Notes under the pieces: generated by a model | What the model was told of the DNA's origin: nothing | What the model saw: the letters and a program-made list of their open reading frames with translations, nothing else | The model's database searches: none | Assembly: GCF_046764005.1 (NCBI RefSeq) | Contig: NZ_JBKOFW010000003.1 | Location: 248,001-312,000 of the forward strand | Source: Oryzobacter faecalis | Lineage (GTDB): Bacteria; Actinomycetota; Actinomycetes; Actinomycetales; Dermatophilaceae | DNA: 64,000 bases | Direction: 5' to 3' | Translations under genes and position numbers: made by a program | In this document: in pieces, positions 26,165-35,486 of the stretch | Layout of the letters: each line of letters begins with the position of its first letter | Numbering within the stretch: position 1 is the stretch's first letter

Positions 26165-27514
26165 TCAGCCGGCGACGGGCTGCTCGAGGTGGCGGGCGAG
26201 GGTCGGCGCCTCGCGGTGGAGCATGTGGACGACGGTCCAGTGCATCCACAGCGCACACGTCGCGGTGAGGAGGAAGAGGACGAAGAACGTCGAGCTGGGG
26301 AAGCCGGACCACTCCTTCGTGTAGGCGAAGAGCGGCGGCAGGAGGAAGCCGCCGAGACCGCCGAACATCCCGACGAGCCCTCCGACGGAGCCGACGTTGT
26401 CGGGGAAGTACTCGGGGATGTGCTTGTAGACGGCGGCCTTCCCGACGCCCATGGCGCACCCGAGGAGGAAGACCGTCGTGGCGAAGGGCCCGAGCCTCAT
26501 GGCGTAGGCGAGGTGCTCGCTCTCCCGCCCGTCGGGGTGGGAGATGACGAGGTGGCCGTTCGGCATCATGAGCAGCCCGGTCGTGACGAGCATGACCCCG
26601 AAGGTGCCGTACATGACCCGCCGGGCGCCGAACCGGTCGGAGAACCAGCCACCCACCGGGCGCAGGAGCGAGGCGGGGAAGATGAAGGTCGCGGTGAGGA
26701 GCGCGGCCGTGCTCAGCTCGACCCCGAAGTTGTCGACGTAGTACTTCGGAAGCCAGGCGGACAGTGCGACGTACGCCCCGAAGACCGCGGCGTAGTAGAG
26801 CGAGAAGCGCCAGACGCGGACGTGCCGGAGGGGTGCGAGCATGTCGCGCAGCGGTCTTCCCGCACCGGCTCTCCGGTCGTGCCGGGGTACGACGGCGAGG
26901 GTGAGGATCGCGACGGCGACGAGAGCCACCGAGTAGATGGCGGGGAAGATGCGCCAGCCGCCGGGGACGATCCCGAGGTAGGTCGCTCCGGCAGTCGCGG
27001 TGAGGACGGTGGGGACGAGGACGAGCAGCAGCTTGGTCACCGAGGCGCCGACGTTCCCGGCGCCGAAGACCCCGAGCGCGAAACCCTGTCGCTCCTTCGG
27101 GAACCAGGCTGCGTTCCATGCGATCCCGACGCTGAACAGGTTTCCGGCGAACCCGACGAGGAACGCGAGGAGGAGGAGCGTCCCGTATCCCGAGGCCTGG
27201 GTGAGGAGGAAGCAGGGGATGGCGGTGAGGAGGAGCATCGCAACGGTGACGACACGCCCTCCGACCCGGTCGGCGAGCATCCCGGCGGGCAGCCGCCAGA
27301 GCGAGCCGTTGAGGACGGCGACGGCGGAGATCCAGGCGAGCTCGGGGTCGGTGAGGCCCAGCTCCTTCTGGATCGGGACGCCGAGGATGCCGAACATCAG
27401 CCACACCGCGAACATCAAGGTGAAGGCCGTCGTCGACATGACGAGGACGCGGGTGGCGCCGGCCGGGACGCGGGTGGCGACGGTGCCCGCCGGTGTTCGG
27501 ATCTGGGTGCTCAC
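26165..27514 (-). CDS. narK: Nitrate transporter, NarK1-like (MFS)
   Basis: A 449-residue MFS transporter with about 12 membrane helices. Conserved regions include FAVWLMFGILGVPIQKELGL, AGNLFSVGIAWNAAWFPKER and GVFGAGNVGASVTKLLL, as in NarK1-type nitrate:proton symporters, and a C-terminal cytoplasmic tail. It is a different subtype from the adjacent narK, so uptake (NarK1) and exchange (NarK2) are probably both provided, as in the NarK1-NarK2 fusion of Paracoccus, here as separate genes. The GTG at 27514 is preceded by GGAGGAG, which sets the start. Confidence 0.87.
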   Translation of the reverse strand: MSTQIRTPAGTVATRVPAGATRVLVMSTTAFTLMFAVWLMFGILGVPIQKELGLTDPELAWISAVAVLNGSLWRLPAGMLADRVGGRVVTVAMLLLTAIPCFLLTQASGYGTLLLLAFLVGFAGNLFSVGIAWNAAWFPKERQGFALGVFGAGNVGASVTKLLLVLVPTVLTATAGATYLGIVPGGWRIFPAIYSVALVAVAILTLAVVPRHDRRAGAGRPLRDMLAPLRHVRVWRFSLYYAAVFGAYVALSAWLPKYYVDNFGVELSTAALLTATFIFPASLLRPVGGWFSDRFGARRVMYGTFGVMLVTTGLLMMPNGHLVISHPDGRESEHLAYAMRLGPFATTVFLLGCAMGVGKAAVYKHIPEYFPDNVGSVGGLVGMFGGLGGFLLPPLFAYTKEWSGFPSSTFFVLFLLTATCALWMHWTVVHMLHREAPTLARHLEQPVAG

Positions 27515-27598
27515 TGTGCTCCTCCGAAATGGATGAGGGTCATCCTCCAAAACGTGGCCCGCTCGCTCCACTCGAGCGACCGGCAAGCGTCCTGTTGC

Positions 27599-27620
27599 CT
27601 ACTACGACAAATAGTAGTAG
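27599..27620. promoter_or_regulatory. Putative operator, CTACTA...TAGTAG
   Basis: CTACTACGACAAATAGTAGTAG has 6-base complementary arms CTACTA/TAGTAG around 7 bases, in a locally AT-rich stretch. It sits between the divergent narK1-narK2 and regulator-narGHJI transcripts and shares TACGA...ATAGT with the site at 23345-23364. It probably binds the SufR-like regulator encoded next to it. Confidence 0.55.
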
Positions 27621-27737
27621 CGTCAATTTGCGACAGCGTCAACCCGAAACGATCAGCGAGACGAAGCTCTCCCTCATTGCTACGGTGAGACCGAAGACGG
27701 AGGAACTGTGTCCTCCATTTCTCTGCGGAGGGCGTTC

Positions 27738-28484
27738 ATGGGTGGTCAGTCGGATCCGGTGGCCGCCTTGCTCGAGTCGCCCGTGCGGCGCGCACTGATC
27801 GACACCCTGACCGAGGCCGAACGGTCCGAACAGGGGGCCGGCCGGACCGCGGCCGAGCTCGCGTCGCACGTCGGGCTGCACCTCACGACCGTGCGCTTCC
27901 ACCTCGACCAACTCGTGGCGGCAGGCGCCGTGAGCAGCGAGTTCCGCTCGCACCGCGGCGCGGGTCGGCCGCGCAAGGTCTACACCGTCGTCGCGGGTGC
28001 CACGAGCGGGCGCCCGGAGGTCGAGTCGCTGCGCCTGCTGAGCAGCCTGCTCGTCGAGGCGCTCGCGGGCACGCTCCACGGCGAGCGGCTGACCCCGGCC
28101 GAGGCCGGTCGCCGCTGGGCCCTCGAGCACGTGCCGGTGGCTGCCGACGACCGTCCGGCCGAGTCGCCGGGCCGGTGGCTCGGCAAGCTCGCCCAGGTCG
28201 TCGACGTCCTCCACGAGTGGGGGTACACCCCCGAGCTCGCCACGTCGCGCGGTGGTCGGTCGGCCGACATCACGTTGTCACACTGTCCGTTCCACGAGCT
28301 CGCTCGCGCGAACGAGGCCGTCGTCTGCGGTATCCACCGGGGGCTCATCGCGGGGTCACTGGAACGGCTGGGCGAGACCAACGCCCGCGTCACCCTCGAG
28401 CCGTTCGTCGGTCCCGACTCCTGCGTCGCCCACATCACGACCACCACCGCGTTCCGCGCCCCTGCCACGAAGGAGACCGCATGA
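27738..28484 (+). CDS. SufR/ArsR-like winged-helix regulator 2
   Basis: A 248-residue paralogue of the regulator at 23379-24128. The winged helix ELASHVGLHLTTVRFHLDQL lies near residues 35-60, with basic wing RGAGRPRKVYTV. The C-terminal part has SHCPFHELARANEAVVCGIH, i.e. Cys-x12-Cys followed by His, the putative iron-sulfur ligands of SufR-like proteins. It is the first gene of the narGHJI transcript and overlaps narG by 4 bp (ATGA), so it probably autoregulates the nitrate reductase operon. The ATG at 27738 has a good ribosome-binding site (GGAGGG); an in-frame GTG at 27708 does not. Confidence 0.85.
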   Translation: MGGQSDPVAALLESPVRRALIDTLTEAERSEQGAGRTAAELASHVGLHLTTVRFHLDQLVAAGAVSSEFRSHRGAGRPRKVYTVVAGATSGRPEVESLRLLSSLLVEALAGTLHGERLTPAEAGRRWALEHVPVAADDRPAESPGRWLGKLAQVVDVLHEWGYTPELATSRGGRSADITLSHCPFHELARANEAVVCGIHRGLIAGSLERLGETNARVTLEPFVGPDSCVAHITTTTAFRAPATKETA

Positions 28485-31400
28485 GCACCGCCGGACTCGA
28501 CGGACCCCTGACCGACGCCCTGGTCGGCACCCGGCGGTTCTTCACCCGAGGGGAGGTCTCGCCCGACCACCGGGCGCTGCACCGCAAGGGCGGCCGGGCG
28601 GGCGACGCGTTCTACCGCGACCGCTGGAGCCACGACAAGGTCGTCCGCTCCACGCACGGAGTCAACTGCACCGGCTCCTGCTCGTGGAAGGTGTACGTCA
28701 AGGACGGCATCATCACCTGGGAGGCGCAGCAGACCGACTACCCCTCCACCGGCCCCGACCGCCCCGAGTACGAGCCACGGGGCTGCCCGCGAGGTGCGGC
28801 CTTCTCCTGGTACACCTACTCACCCACCCGCGTCCGCTACCCCTACGTGCGTGGCGTCCTCCTCGAGATGTACCGCGAGGCCAAGCGGGCGGTGGGCGGC
28901 GACCCGGTCGTGGCGTGGGCGTCCGTCGTACAGGACCCCGAGAAGGCCCGCCGGTACAAGTCGGCCCGCGGCAAGGGGGGGCTGGTCCGCTCGACGTGGG
29001 AGGAGGTCGTCGAGATCATCGCGGCCGCCCACGTCTACACCGTCAAGCGCTGGGGCCCCGACCGCATCGCCGGGTTCTCGCCCATTCCCGCGATGTCTCC
29101 GGTGTCGTACGCGTCCGGCGCGCGCTTCCTCGAGCTCATCGGCGCACCGATGCTCTCGTTCTACGACTGGTACGCCGACCTGCCGAACGCCTCGCCGCAG
29201 ATGTTCGGCGACCAGACCGACGTCCCTGAGTCGGGGGACTGGTGGGACGCCGGCTACCTCATGATGTGGGGCTCCAACGTGCCCATGACCCGCACCCCCG
29301 ACGCCCACTGGATGGCCGAGGCCAGGTACCGCGGGCAGAAGGTCGTGGCCGTCTCGCCCGACTACGCCGAGAACGTCAAGTTCGCCGACGAGTGGGTCCC
29401 CGCCGCCCCCGGGACCGACGGCGCCCTCGCGATGGCGATGGGTCACGTCATCCTCAAGGAGTTCTTCGTCGACCAGCAGGTGCCGTTCTTCGTCGACTAC
29501 AACCAGCGCTACACCGACCTGCCCTTCCTCGTCACCCTCGAGCCCGACGGGTCCGGTACCGGGTACCGGCCCGGCAAGTACGTCGTGGCCGGCGACCTCG
29601 ACGTCCCGGAGGCGAGCAGCGAGAACGCGATGTGGAAGCCGGTGCTCCTCGACAGCCGCACCGGTGAGGTCGCCGTGCCGCAGGGATCCATCGGGTTCCG
29701 GTACGGCGAGGAGGGCTGGGGGCGGTGGAACCTCGACCTCCAGGGCATCGAGCCCGTCCTCACGCTGCACGGCACCGCGGGTGCCGCGGAGCCGGTCGAG
29801 GTCGTCCTGCCCCGCTTCGACACCGCGGACGGCTCCGTCGCGCACGTGACCCGCGGGGTCCCGGTCCGCCGCATCGGCGACCGGCTCGTCACGACGGTGC
29901 TCGACCTGCTCCTCGCCCAGTACGGCGTCGGGAGGGAGGGACTGCCCGGAACCTGGCCCCGGGACTACGACGACCCCTCGACGCCGGCCACGCCCGCCTG
30001 GCAGGAGGAGATCACCTCCGTGCCGTCGGAGCAGGTCGCGCGGATCGCCCGCGAGTGGGCGCAGAACGCGATCGACACCGAGGGCCGCGGCATGATCCTC
30101 ATGGGCGCCGGCACCAACCACTGGTTCCACTCCGACCAGATCTACCGGGCGATGCTGCTCCTCACGACGATCACCGGCTGCCAAGGGCGCAACGGGGGTG
30201 GCTGGGCCCACTACGTCGGGCAGGAGAAGGTCCGGCCCATCATGGGCTTCCAGCACATGGCCTTCGCCCTCGACTGGCACCGGCCGCCGCGGCACATGAA
30301 CCAGACCGCCTACTGGTACGTCAACACCAGCCAGTACCGCTACGACACCTTCACCGCCGACGAGGTCGACGCGGGGACCGGCATCTTCGCCGGCAAGGGC
30401 GTCATGGACCTCCTCGCCCAGTCGGTCCGTCTGGGCTGGACGCCGAGCTACCCGACCTTCGACCGCAGCAGCCTGGCGATCGCCGACGACGCCGATGCGG
30501 CGGGGATGGAGCCGGCCGACTACGTCGTCGACCAGCTGCGCTCGGGCGCACTGAAGTTCGCCGTCGAGGACCCCGAGGCCGAGGAGAACCATCCCCGCGT
30601 CCTCAGCCTGTGGCGTGCCAACCTCCTCGGGTCCAGCGCCAAGGGCAACGAGTACTTCCTGAAGCACCTCCTCGGCACCGACAACGCGGTGACCGCAGCC
30701 CAGGCGCCGGCCGAGAAGCGGCCGCAGGGCATCACCTGGCCCGAGGAGGTCCCCGAGGGCAAGCTCGACCTGCTCATGACGATCGACTTCAGGATGACGA
30801 GCTCGACCCTCTTTTCCGACGTCGTCCTCCCGGCGGCCACCTGGTACGAGAAGCACGACATCAACACCACCGACATGCACCCCTTCGTGCACTCGTTCAA
30901 CCCGGCGATCGCCCCGCCGTGGCAGGCGAAGACGGACTGGGACGCGTGGAAGGAGATCGCGAAGCGGTTCTCCGAGCTTGCGGTCGACCACCTCGGAACC
31001 CGTCGTGACGTCGTGGCGAAGCCCTTGTGGCACGACACCCCCGAGGCGATGGCCAGCGTCCACGGCGTGGTGCGCGACTGGCGCACCGGCGAGGTCGACC
31101 CGGTGCCGGGGAAGACCATGCCGGTCCTCGTCGTCACCGAGCGCGACTACCCCGCCGTGTACGACAAGATGACCTCGATCGGCCCGCTCATGGAGAAGGT
31201 CGGCATGCTCACCAAGGGCGTGCCCTACGACGTGAAGCGCGAGATCGAGGTGCTGCGGACGCGCAACGGGGTGGCGTCCCGGGGGGCCGGCGCCGGCCAG
31301 CCCCGGCTCGAGACCGACATCCACGTGGCCGACGCCATCCTCCACCTGTCCGGGACGACGAACGGGCACCTGGCCACCCACGGGTTCACGAACGTCGAGA

Positions 31401-32179
31401 AGCGAACCGGCACACCGTTGCACGACCTCGCGGCCGAGCACGAGGGCAAGCAGATCACGTTCGCCGACACCCAGGTCGCTCCCGTCCCGGTCATCACCTC
31501 ACCGGAGTGGTCCGGTTCGGAGTCCGGTGGCCGGCGGTACTCGCCGTTCACCATCAACATCGAGCGACTCAAGCCGTTCCACACCCTCACGGGGCGGCAG
31601 CAGTTCTACCTCGACCACGACTGGATCCTGGGAATGGGTGAGGCGCTGCCGGTGTACCGGCCACCGCTCAACATGACCCAGCTGTTCGGCGAGGCCGCGA
31701 TCGGCGAGCAGAACGCGCTCGGGGTGTCGGTGCGCTACCTCACGCCGCACAACAAGTGGTCGATCCACAGCGAGTACCAGGACAACCTCTTCATGCTCTC
31801 GCTCTCGCGAGGCGGGCAGTCGATCTGGCTGTCGGACGTCGACGCGGACAAGATCGGCGTCCGTGACAACGACTGGATCGAGGCGGTCAACCGCAACGGC
31901 GTGGTCGCGGCCCGGGCGATCGTCTCGCACCGGATGCCCGAGGGCACCGTCTACATGCACCATGCGCAGGACCGGCTGATCGACGTGCCGCTGACGGAGC
32001 GCGACGGCAAGCGGGGCGGGATCCACAACTCCCTCACGCGAATCATGATCAAGCCCAGCCACATCATCGGCGGCTACGCGCAGCTGTCGTACTTCTTCAA
32101 CTACATCGGGCCCACCGGCAACAACCGGGACGAGGTCACGATGATCCGCCGCCGGACCAACCAGAACGTGGAGTACTGA
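28481..32179 (+). CDS. narG: Respiratory nitrate reductase alpha subunit
   Basis: A 1232-residue molybdenum-bis-MGD catalytic subunit reducing nitrate to nitrite with quinol electrons, located on the cytoplasmic side of the membrane. His 59, Cys 63, Cys 67 and Cys 102 match the unusual His-ligated FS0 iron-sulfur site of Escherichia coli NarG (49, 53, 57, 92 there). The molybdenum region SFYDWYADLPNASPQ lies near 226-240, with TDVPESGDWWDAGYLMMWGS after it. There is no twin-arginine leader, as in true NarG, whose orientation is cytoplasmic. Length matches the family. It overlaps the regulator gene by 4 bp and is followed by narH after a 124-bp gap with two hairpins. Confidence 0.97.
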   Translation: MSTAGLDGPLTDALVGTRRFFTRGEVSPDHRALHRKGGRAGDAFYRDRWSHDKVVRSTHGVNCTGSCSWKVYVKDGIITWEAQQTDYPSTGPDRPEYEPRGCPRGAAFSWYTYSPTRVRYPYVRGVLLEMYREAKRAVGGDPVVAWASVVQDPEKARRYKSARGKGGLVRSTWEEVVEIIAAAHVYTVKRWGPDRIAGFSPIPAMSPVSYASGARFLELIGAPMLSFYDWYADLPNASPQMFGDQTDVPESGDWWDAGYLMMWGSNVPMTRTPDAHWMAEARYRGQKVVAVSPDYAENVKFADEWVPAAPGTDGALAMAMGHVILKEFFVDQQVPFFVDYNQRYTDLPFLVTLEPDGSGTGYRPGKYVVAGDLDVPEASSENAMWKPVLLDSRTGEVAVPQGSIGFRYGEEGWGRWNLDLQGIEPVLTLHGTAGAAEPVEVVLPRFDTADGSVAHVTRGVPVRRIGDRLVTTVLDLLLAQYGVGREGLPGTWPRDYDDPSTPATPAWQEEITSVPSEQVARIAREWAQNAIDTEGRGMILMGAGTNHWFHSDQIYRAMLLLTTITGCQGRNGGGWAHYVGQEKVRPIMGFQHMAFALDWHRPPRHMNQTAYWYVNTSQYRYDTFTADEVDAGTGIFAGKGVMDLLAQSVRLGWTPSYPTFDRSSLAIADDADAAGMEPADYVVDQLRSGALKFAVEDPEAEENHPRVLSLWRANLLGSSAKGNEYFLKHLLGTDNAVTAAQAPAEKRPQGITWPEEVPEGKLDLLMTIDFRMTSSTLFSDVVLPAATWYEKHDINTTDMHPFVHSFNPAIAPPWQAKTDWDAWKEIAKRFSELAVDHLGTRRDVVAKPLWHDTPEAMASVHGVVRDWRTGEVDPVPGKTMPVLVVTERDYPAVYDKMTSIGPLMEKVGMLTKGVPYDVKREIEVLRTRNGVASRGAGAGQPRLETDIHVADAILHLSGTTNGHLATHGFTNVEKRTGTPLHDLAAEHEGKQITFADTQVAPVPVITSPEWSGSESGGRRYSPFTINIERLKPFHTLTGRQQFYLDHDWILGMGEALPVYRPPLNMTQLFGEAAIGEQNALGVSVRYLTPHNKWSIHSEYQDNLFMLSLSRGGQSIWLSDVDADKIGVRDNDWIEAVNRNGVVAARAIVSHRMPEGTVYMHHAQDRLIDVPLTERDGKRGGIHNSLTRIMIKPSHIIGGYAQLSYFFNYIGPTGNNRDEVTMIRRRTNQNVEY

Positions 32180-32193
32180 TGTCACCCCACGAG

Positions 32194-32253
32194 GTTCGCC
32201 CACGCAGAGCGTGGGACCCGCACTCGTTCCGCCCACGCGAAGCGTGGGACCCG
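32194..32253 (+). repeat. Two tandem hairpins in the narG-narH gap
   Basis: Two near-identical units (about 32194-32220 and 32226-32253) each contain a perfect 7-bp stem CCCACGC/GCGTGGG with a 3-base loop (AGA in the first, GAA in the second), at 32199-32215 and 32232-32248, followed by ACCCG. They resemble REP-type intercistronic palindromes and may stabilise narG mRNA or set narH expression. Confidence 0.75.
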
Positions 32254-32303
32254 GCCCCGATACTTCGCGGGGACCCCGACCCTTCACATGGGAGTGATCT
32301 CTG

Positions 32304-33995
32304 ATGCGCGTCATGGCCCAGATGGCGATGGTGATGAACCTCGACAAGTGCATCGGGTGCCACACGTGTTCGGTGACCTGCAAGCAGGCCTGGACCAACC
32401 GCGCCGGTACCGAGTACGTCTGGTTCAACAATGTGGAGACCCGTCCGGGCCTCGGCTACCCCCGCGGCTATGAGGACCAGGAGGAGTGGCTCGGCGGCTG
32501 GGTGGTGAAGAACGGTCGGCTCTCGCTGCGGGCCGGTGGCCGGCTCAAGAAGCTCCTGACGATCTTCAGCAACCCGAAGATGCCCTCGATCCAGGACTAC
32601 TACGAGCCCTGGACCTACGACTACGAGACCCTCCTCGAGGCGCCGGCCCAGAAGAACTTCCCGGTCGCCCGCCCGCACTCGCTGCTGTCCGGCAAGCCGG
32701 TGAACATCAGCTGGAGCGCCAACTGGGACGATGACCTCGGCGGGTCACGCGAGCACGCCGTCAAGGACCCAATGCTCAAGGGCATCGAGGACAAGGTCCG
32801 CATGGAGTTCGAGAAGACCTTCATGTTCTACCTGCCGCGCATCTGCGAGCACTGCCTCAACCCGTCGTGCGCGGCGTCGTGCCCGAGCGGGGCCATCTAC
32901 AAGCGCAGCGAGGACGGCATCGTCCTCGTCGACCAGGACCGCTGCCGGGGCTGGCGCATGTGCATCACCGGCTGCCCCTACAAGAAGGTCTACTTCAACC
33001 ACAAGACCGGCAAGGCCGAGAAGTGCACCTTCTGCTACCCGCGCATCGAGGTCGGCATCCCGACGGTGTGCTCCGAGACGTGCGTGGGCCGGCTGCGCTA
33101 CATCGGGCTCGTGCTCTACGACGCGGACAAGGTGCTCGAGGCGGCGACGGTCGAGGACGAGCACGCCCTCTACGAGGCGCAGCTCGGCTGCTTCCTCGAC
33201 CCCGAGGACCCCGAGGTGCGTCGTGCGGGCGAGGCCGCGGGCATCCCGGCCGACTGGGTCGACGCCGCCCGACGCAGCCCCGTGAAGCGGCTCATCATGG
33301 ACTACAAGGTCGCCCTCCCACTCCACCCGGAGTACCGGACCATGCCGATGGTCTGGTACATCCCGCCGCTGTCCCCGGTCGTCGACGCCATCCGCGACTC
33401 CGGCCACGACGCCGAGGCGCACGACAACCTCTTCGGGGCGATCGACACCCTGCGCATCCCGGTCGAGTACCTGGCCAACCTCTTCACGGCGGGGGACACC
33501 GCGCCCGTGGAGCGGGTGCTGAGGACCCTCGCCGCGATGCGCTCGTACATGCGAGACATCAACCTCGGGCGCGACCCCCGCGACGAGATCCCGGCGTCGG
33601 TCGGGATGGAGGGCGAGGCGATGTACGAGATGTTCCGCCTCCTCGCCCTCGCCAAGTACTCCGAGCGCTACGTCATCCCGCCCGCGCACGCCGAGCAAGC
33701 GCACTCGCTCGAGGAGCTCGCCACTGACTGCGCGGTGTCCGAGTACGGCGGTGGTCAGCAGGACCTCTTCGGTGAGGGGTCGGGCGTCCCCACGCCCGTG
33801 GCGGTCGAGAACTTCCACATGCTCCAGGAACGCCAGACGAGTGACGAGCTCGTGGGCGGGGGGAGCAAGAGGGGTCGGGTCAACCTGCTCAACTGGGACG
33901 GTCGTGGCCTCCCCGACGGGATGTTCCCCGACGACGAGCGCACGAGCACCGCCGACGGCGCGGCCGGCGCCGACCGGACGGAGGCAGGACGATGA
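32304..33995 (+). CDS. narH: Respiratory nitrate reductase beta subunit
   Basis: A 563-residue electron-transfer subunit carrying four iron-sulfur clusters between NarI hemes and NarG. Cysteine groups are visible: CIGCHTCSVTC (16-26), CEHCLNPSCAASCP, CRGWRMCITGCP (Trp replaces a Cys, as in the NarH three-iron cluster) and CTFCYPRIEVGIPTVCSETC. The length is slightly above the E. coli protein (512) because of a variable acidic C-terminus. The ATG at 32304 has a ribosome-binding site GGGAGTGATC. It overlaps narJ by 4 bp. Confidence 0.97.
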   Translation: MRVMAQMAMVMNLDKCIGCHTCSVTCKQAWTNRAGTEYVWFNNVETRPGLGYPRGYEDQEEWLGGWVVKNGRLSLRAGGRLKKLLTIFSNPKMPSIQDYYEPWTYDYETLLEAPAQKNFPVARPHSLLSGKPVNISWSANWDDDLGGSREHAVKDPMLKGIEDKVRMEFEKTFMFYLPRICEHCLNPSCAASCPSGAIYKRSEDGIVLVDQDRCRGWRMCITGCPYKKVYFNHKTGKAEKCTFCYPRIEVGIPTVCSETCVGRLRYIGLVLYDADKVLEAATVEDEHALYEAQLGCFLDPEDPEVRRAGEAAGIPADWVDAARRSPVKRLIMDYKVALPLHPEYRTMPMVWYIPPLSPVVDAIRDSGHDAEAHDNLFGAIDTLRIPVEYLANLFTAGDTAPVERVLRTLAAMRSYMRDINLGRDPRDEIPASVGMEGEAMYEMFRLLALAKYSERYVIPPAHAEQAHSLEELATDCAVSEYGGGQQDLFGEGSGVPTPVAVENFHMLQERQTSDELVGGGSKRGRVNLLNWDGRGLPDGMFPDDERTSTADGAAGADRTEAGR

Positions 33996-34711
33996 GGTGG
34001 CTCCGGCACCGGGACGCCGCTCCGACCGTCGACGACGCGGCACTCGCCGCGACGTGGCAGGTCGTCTCCCTCCTCCTCGACTATCCGGACACCGTTCTCC
34101 TCGAGCGGATCCCGATGCTGCGTGAGGTGGTGGCCGCCCTCGCTTCCGCTCAGCGCGACCCGCTCCTGGAGTACCTCGACGGCGTGGCTCCGGAGACCCT
34201 CGGCGACCTCCAGCGCGAGTACGTCGACACGTTCGACGTCACCCGCCGCTGCTCTTTGCACCTCACCTACGTGACACACGGTGACACCCGGCGCCGTGGC
34301 GTCGCACTCGTCGAGTTCAAGCAGGCCTTCCGCCGCGCGGGCGCGGTCCTCGACACCGACGTCGAGCTGCCCGACCACCTCTGCGTCGTCCTCGAGCTCG
34401 GCGCGCTCCACGACCGCGACACCGCCTGGGACCTGCTGACCCGCCACCGCGTCGCCATCGAGGTGCTGCGCGCCGGTCTGGTCCGCCGCCGGTCGCCCTG
34501 GTCGCCCGTGCTCGAAGCCCTACGGTCCACGCTTCCGACGCTCGAGGGCGACGACGAGGCCGCGCTGCTGAAGCTGCTCGCGCAGGGACCACCCCAGGAG
34601 GACGTCGGTCTCGACTCCTACGCGCTCGACCCGCGCATCAACCCCCGACCCGAGCCGGTCGACACGACCGCCCTGCTTGGCCCGACCATTCCGGTAGGAG
34701 CCCCCCGATGA
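33992..34711 (+). CDS. narJ: Nitrate reductase maturation chaperone
   Basis: A 239-residue all-helical chaperone of the TorD/NarJ family, needed to insert the molybdenum cofactor and assemble NarGH onto NarI. Family features include VVSLLLDYPDTVLLERIPML, LQREYVDTFDVTRRCSLHLT with the conserved tract YVTHGDTRRRGVALVEFKQA, and ELPDHLCVVLELGAL. It starts with ATG overlapping the narH stop codon and overlaps narI by 4 bp. The C-terminal 40 residues are variable and Pro-rich. Confidence 0.95.
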   Translation: MRWLRHRDAAPTVDDAALAATWQVVSLLLDYPDTVLLERIPMLREVVAALASAQRDPLLEYLDGVAPETLGDLQREYVDTFDVTRRCSLHLTYVTHGDTRRRGVALVEFKQAFRRAGAVLDTDVELPDHLCVVLELGALHDRDTAWDLLTRHRVAIEVLRAGLVRRRSPWSPVLEALRSTLPTLEGDDEAALLKLLAQGPPQEDVGLDSYALDPRINPRPEPVDTTALLGPTIPVGAPR

Positions 34712-35457
34712 CGACGTTCCTGTGGGTGATCGTCCCCTACGTCTGCCTGGCCGTGTTCGTCGTCGGGCACGTGTGGCGCTACCGCTACGACAAGTTCGGG
34801 TGGACGACCCGCTCGAGCCAGCTCTACGAGGACCGCCTGCTCCGCATCGGCAGCCCGTTGTTCCACTTCGGCATGCTCGGGGTCGTCGGTGGTCACGTCA
34901 TGGGTCTGGTCTTGCCGCAGTCGGTCACCGACGCGGTCGGGCTCGACCGGCACACGTACCACGTCATCGCGCTCGTCGGCGGTATCCCGGCAGGCGTCGC
35001 CGCCGTTGCCGGACTCGCCATCCTCGTCTACCGACGTCGCACGAACGGGCCGGTGTTCAGCGCCACGACCCGCAACGACAAGGTGATGTACCTCGTCCTC
35101 GGAGCGGTAATCGTCCTCGGGATCTGGAACACGATCGCGGGCAGCCTGTTCCAGTTCGGCGGCGAGTACAACTACCGCGAGGGTGTCTCACCGTGGTTCC
35201 GCAGCATCTTCGCCCTCCAGCCGCAGCCCGAGCTCATGGCGACGGCGCCCATCGGGTTCCAGGCCCACGCGTTGCTCGCGTTCCTGCTCTTTGCGATGTG
35301 GCCCTTCACCCGGCTGGTCCACGTGTTCTCGGCCCCACTGGGCTACATCACACGGCCCTACCTCGTGTACCGCTCCCGGGACGAACGCCCCGGCCGCGGC
35401 ACGGGGAACCGGGCGCCGCAACGCGGATGGGACAAGCCGCAGCTCCAGAAGAAGTAA
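34708..35457 (+). CDS. narI: Respiratory nitrate reductase gamma subunit (cytochrome b)
   Basis: A 249-residue di-heme membrane subunit that oxidises quinol and passes electrons to NarH. Five hydrophobic segments are seen (from VIVPYVCLAVFVVGHVW to HALLAFLLFAMWPF). Heme-ligand histidines are in VFVVGHVWRYRYDKFGW, PLFHFGMLGVVGGHVMG and the last helix (FTRLVHVFSAP). The C-terminus YLVYRSRDERPG is family-typical. The ATG overlaps the narJ stop codon. Confidence 0.96.
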   Translation: MTTFLWVIVPYVCLAVFVVGHVWRYRYDKFGWTTRSSQLYEDRLLRIGSPLFHFGMLGVVGGHVMGLVLPQSVTDAVGLDRHTYHVIALVGGIPAGVAAVAGLAILVYRRRTNGPVFSATTRNDKVMYLVLGAVIVLGIWNTIAGSLFQFGGEYNYREGVSPWFRSIFALQPQPELMATAPIGFQAHALLAFLLFAMWPFTRLVHVFSAPLGYITRPYLVYRSRDERPGRGTGNRAPQRGWDKPQLQKK

Positions 35458-35486
35458 CCCGAACCGACTCCGGAAGGACCTCAGCC

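Noticed and set aside
28820..31441. 873-codon reverse open frame opposite narG
   Set aside because: Runs of Asp-Val-Gly-Arg-type low-complexity sequence; an antisense shadow of narG caused by high GC.
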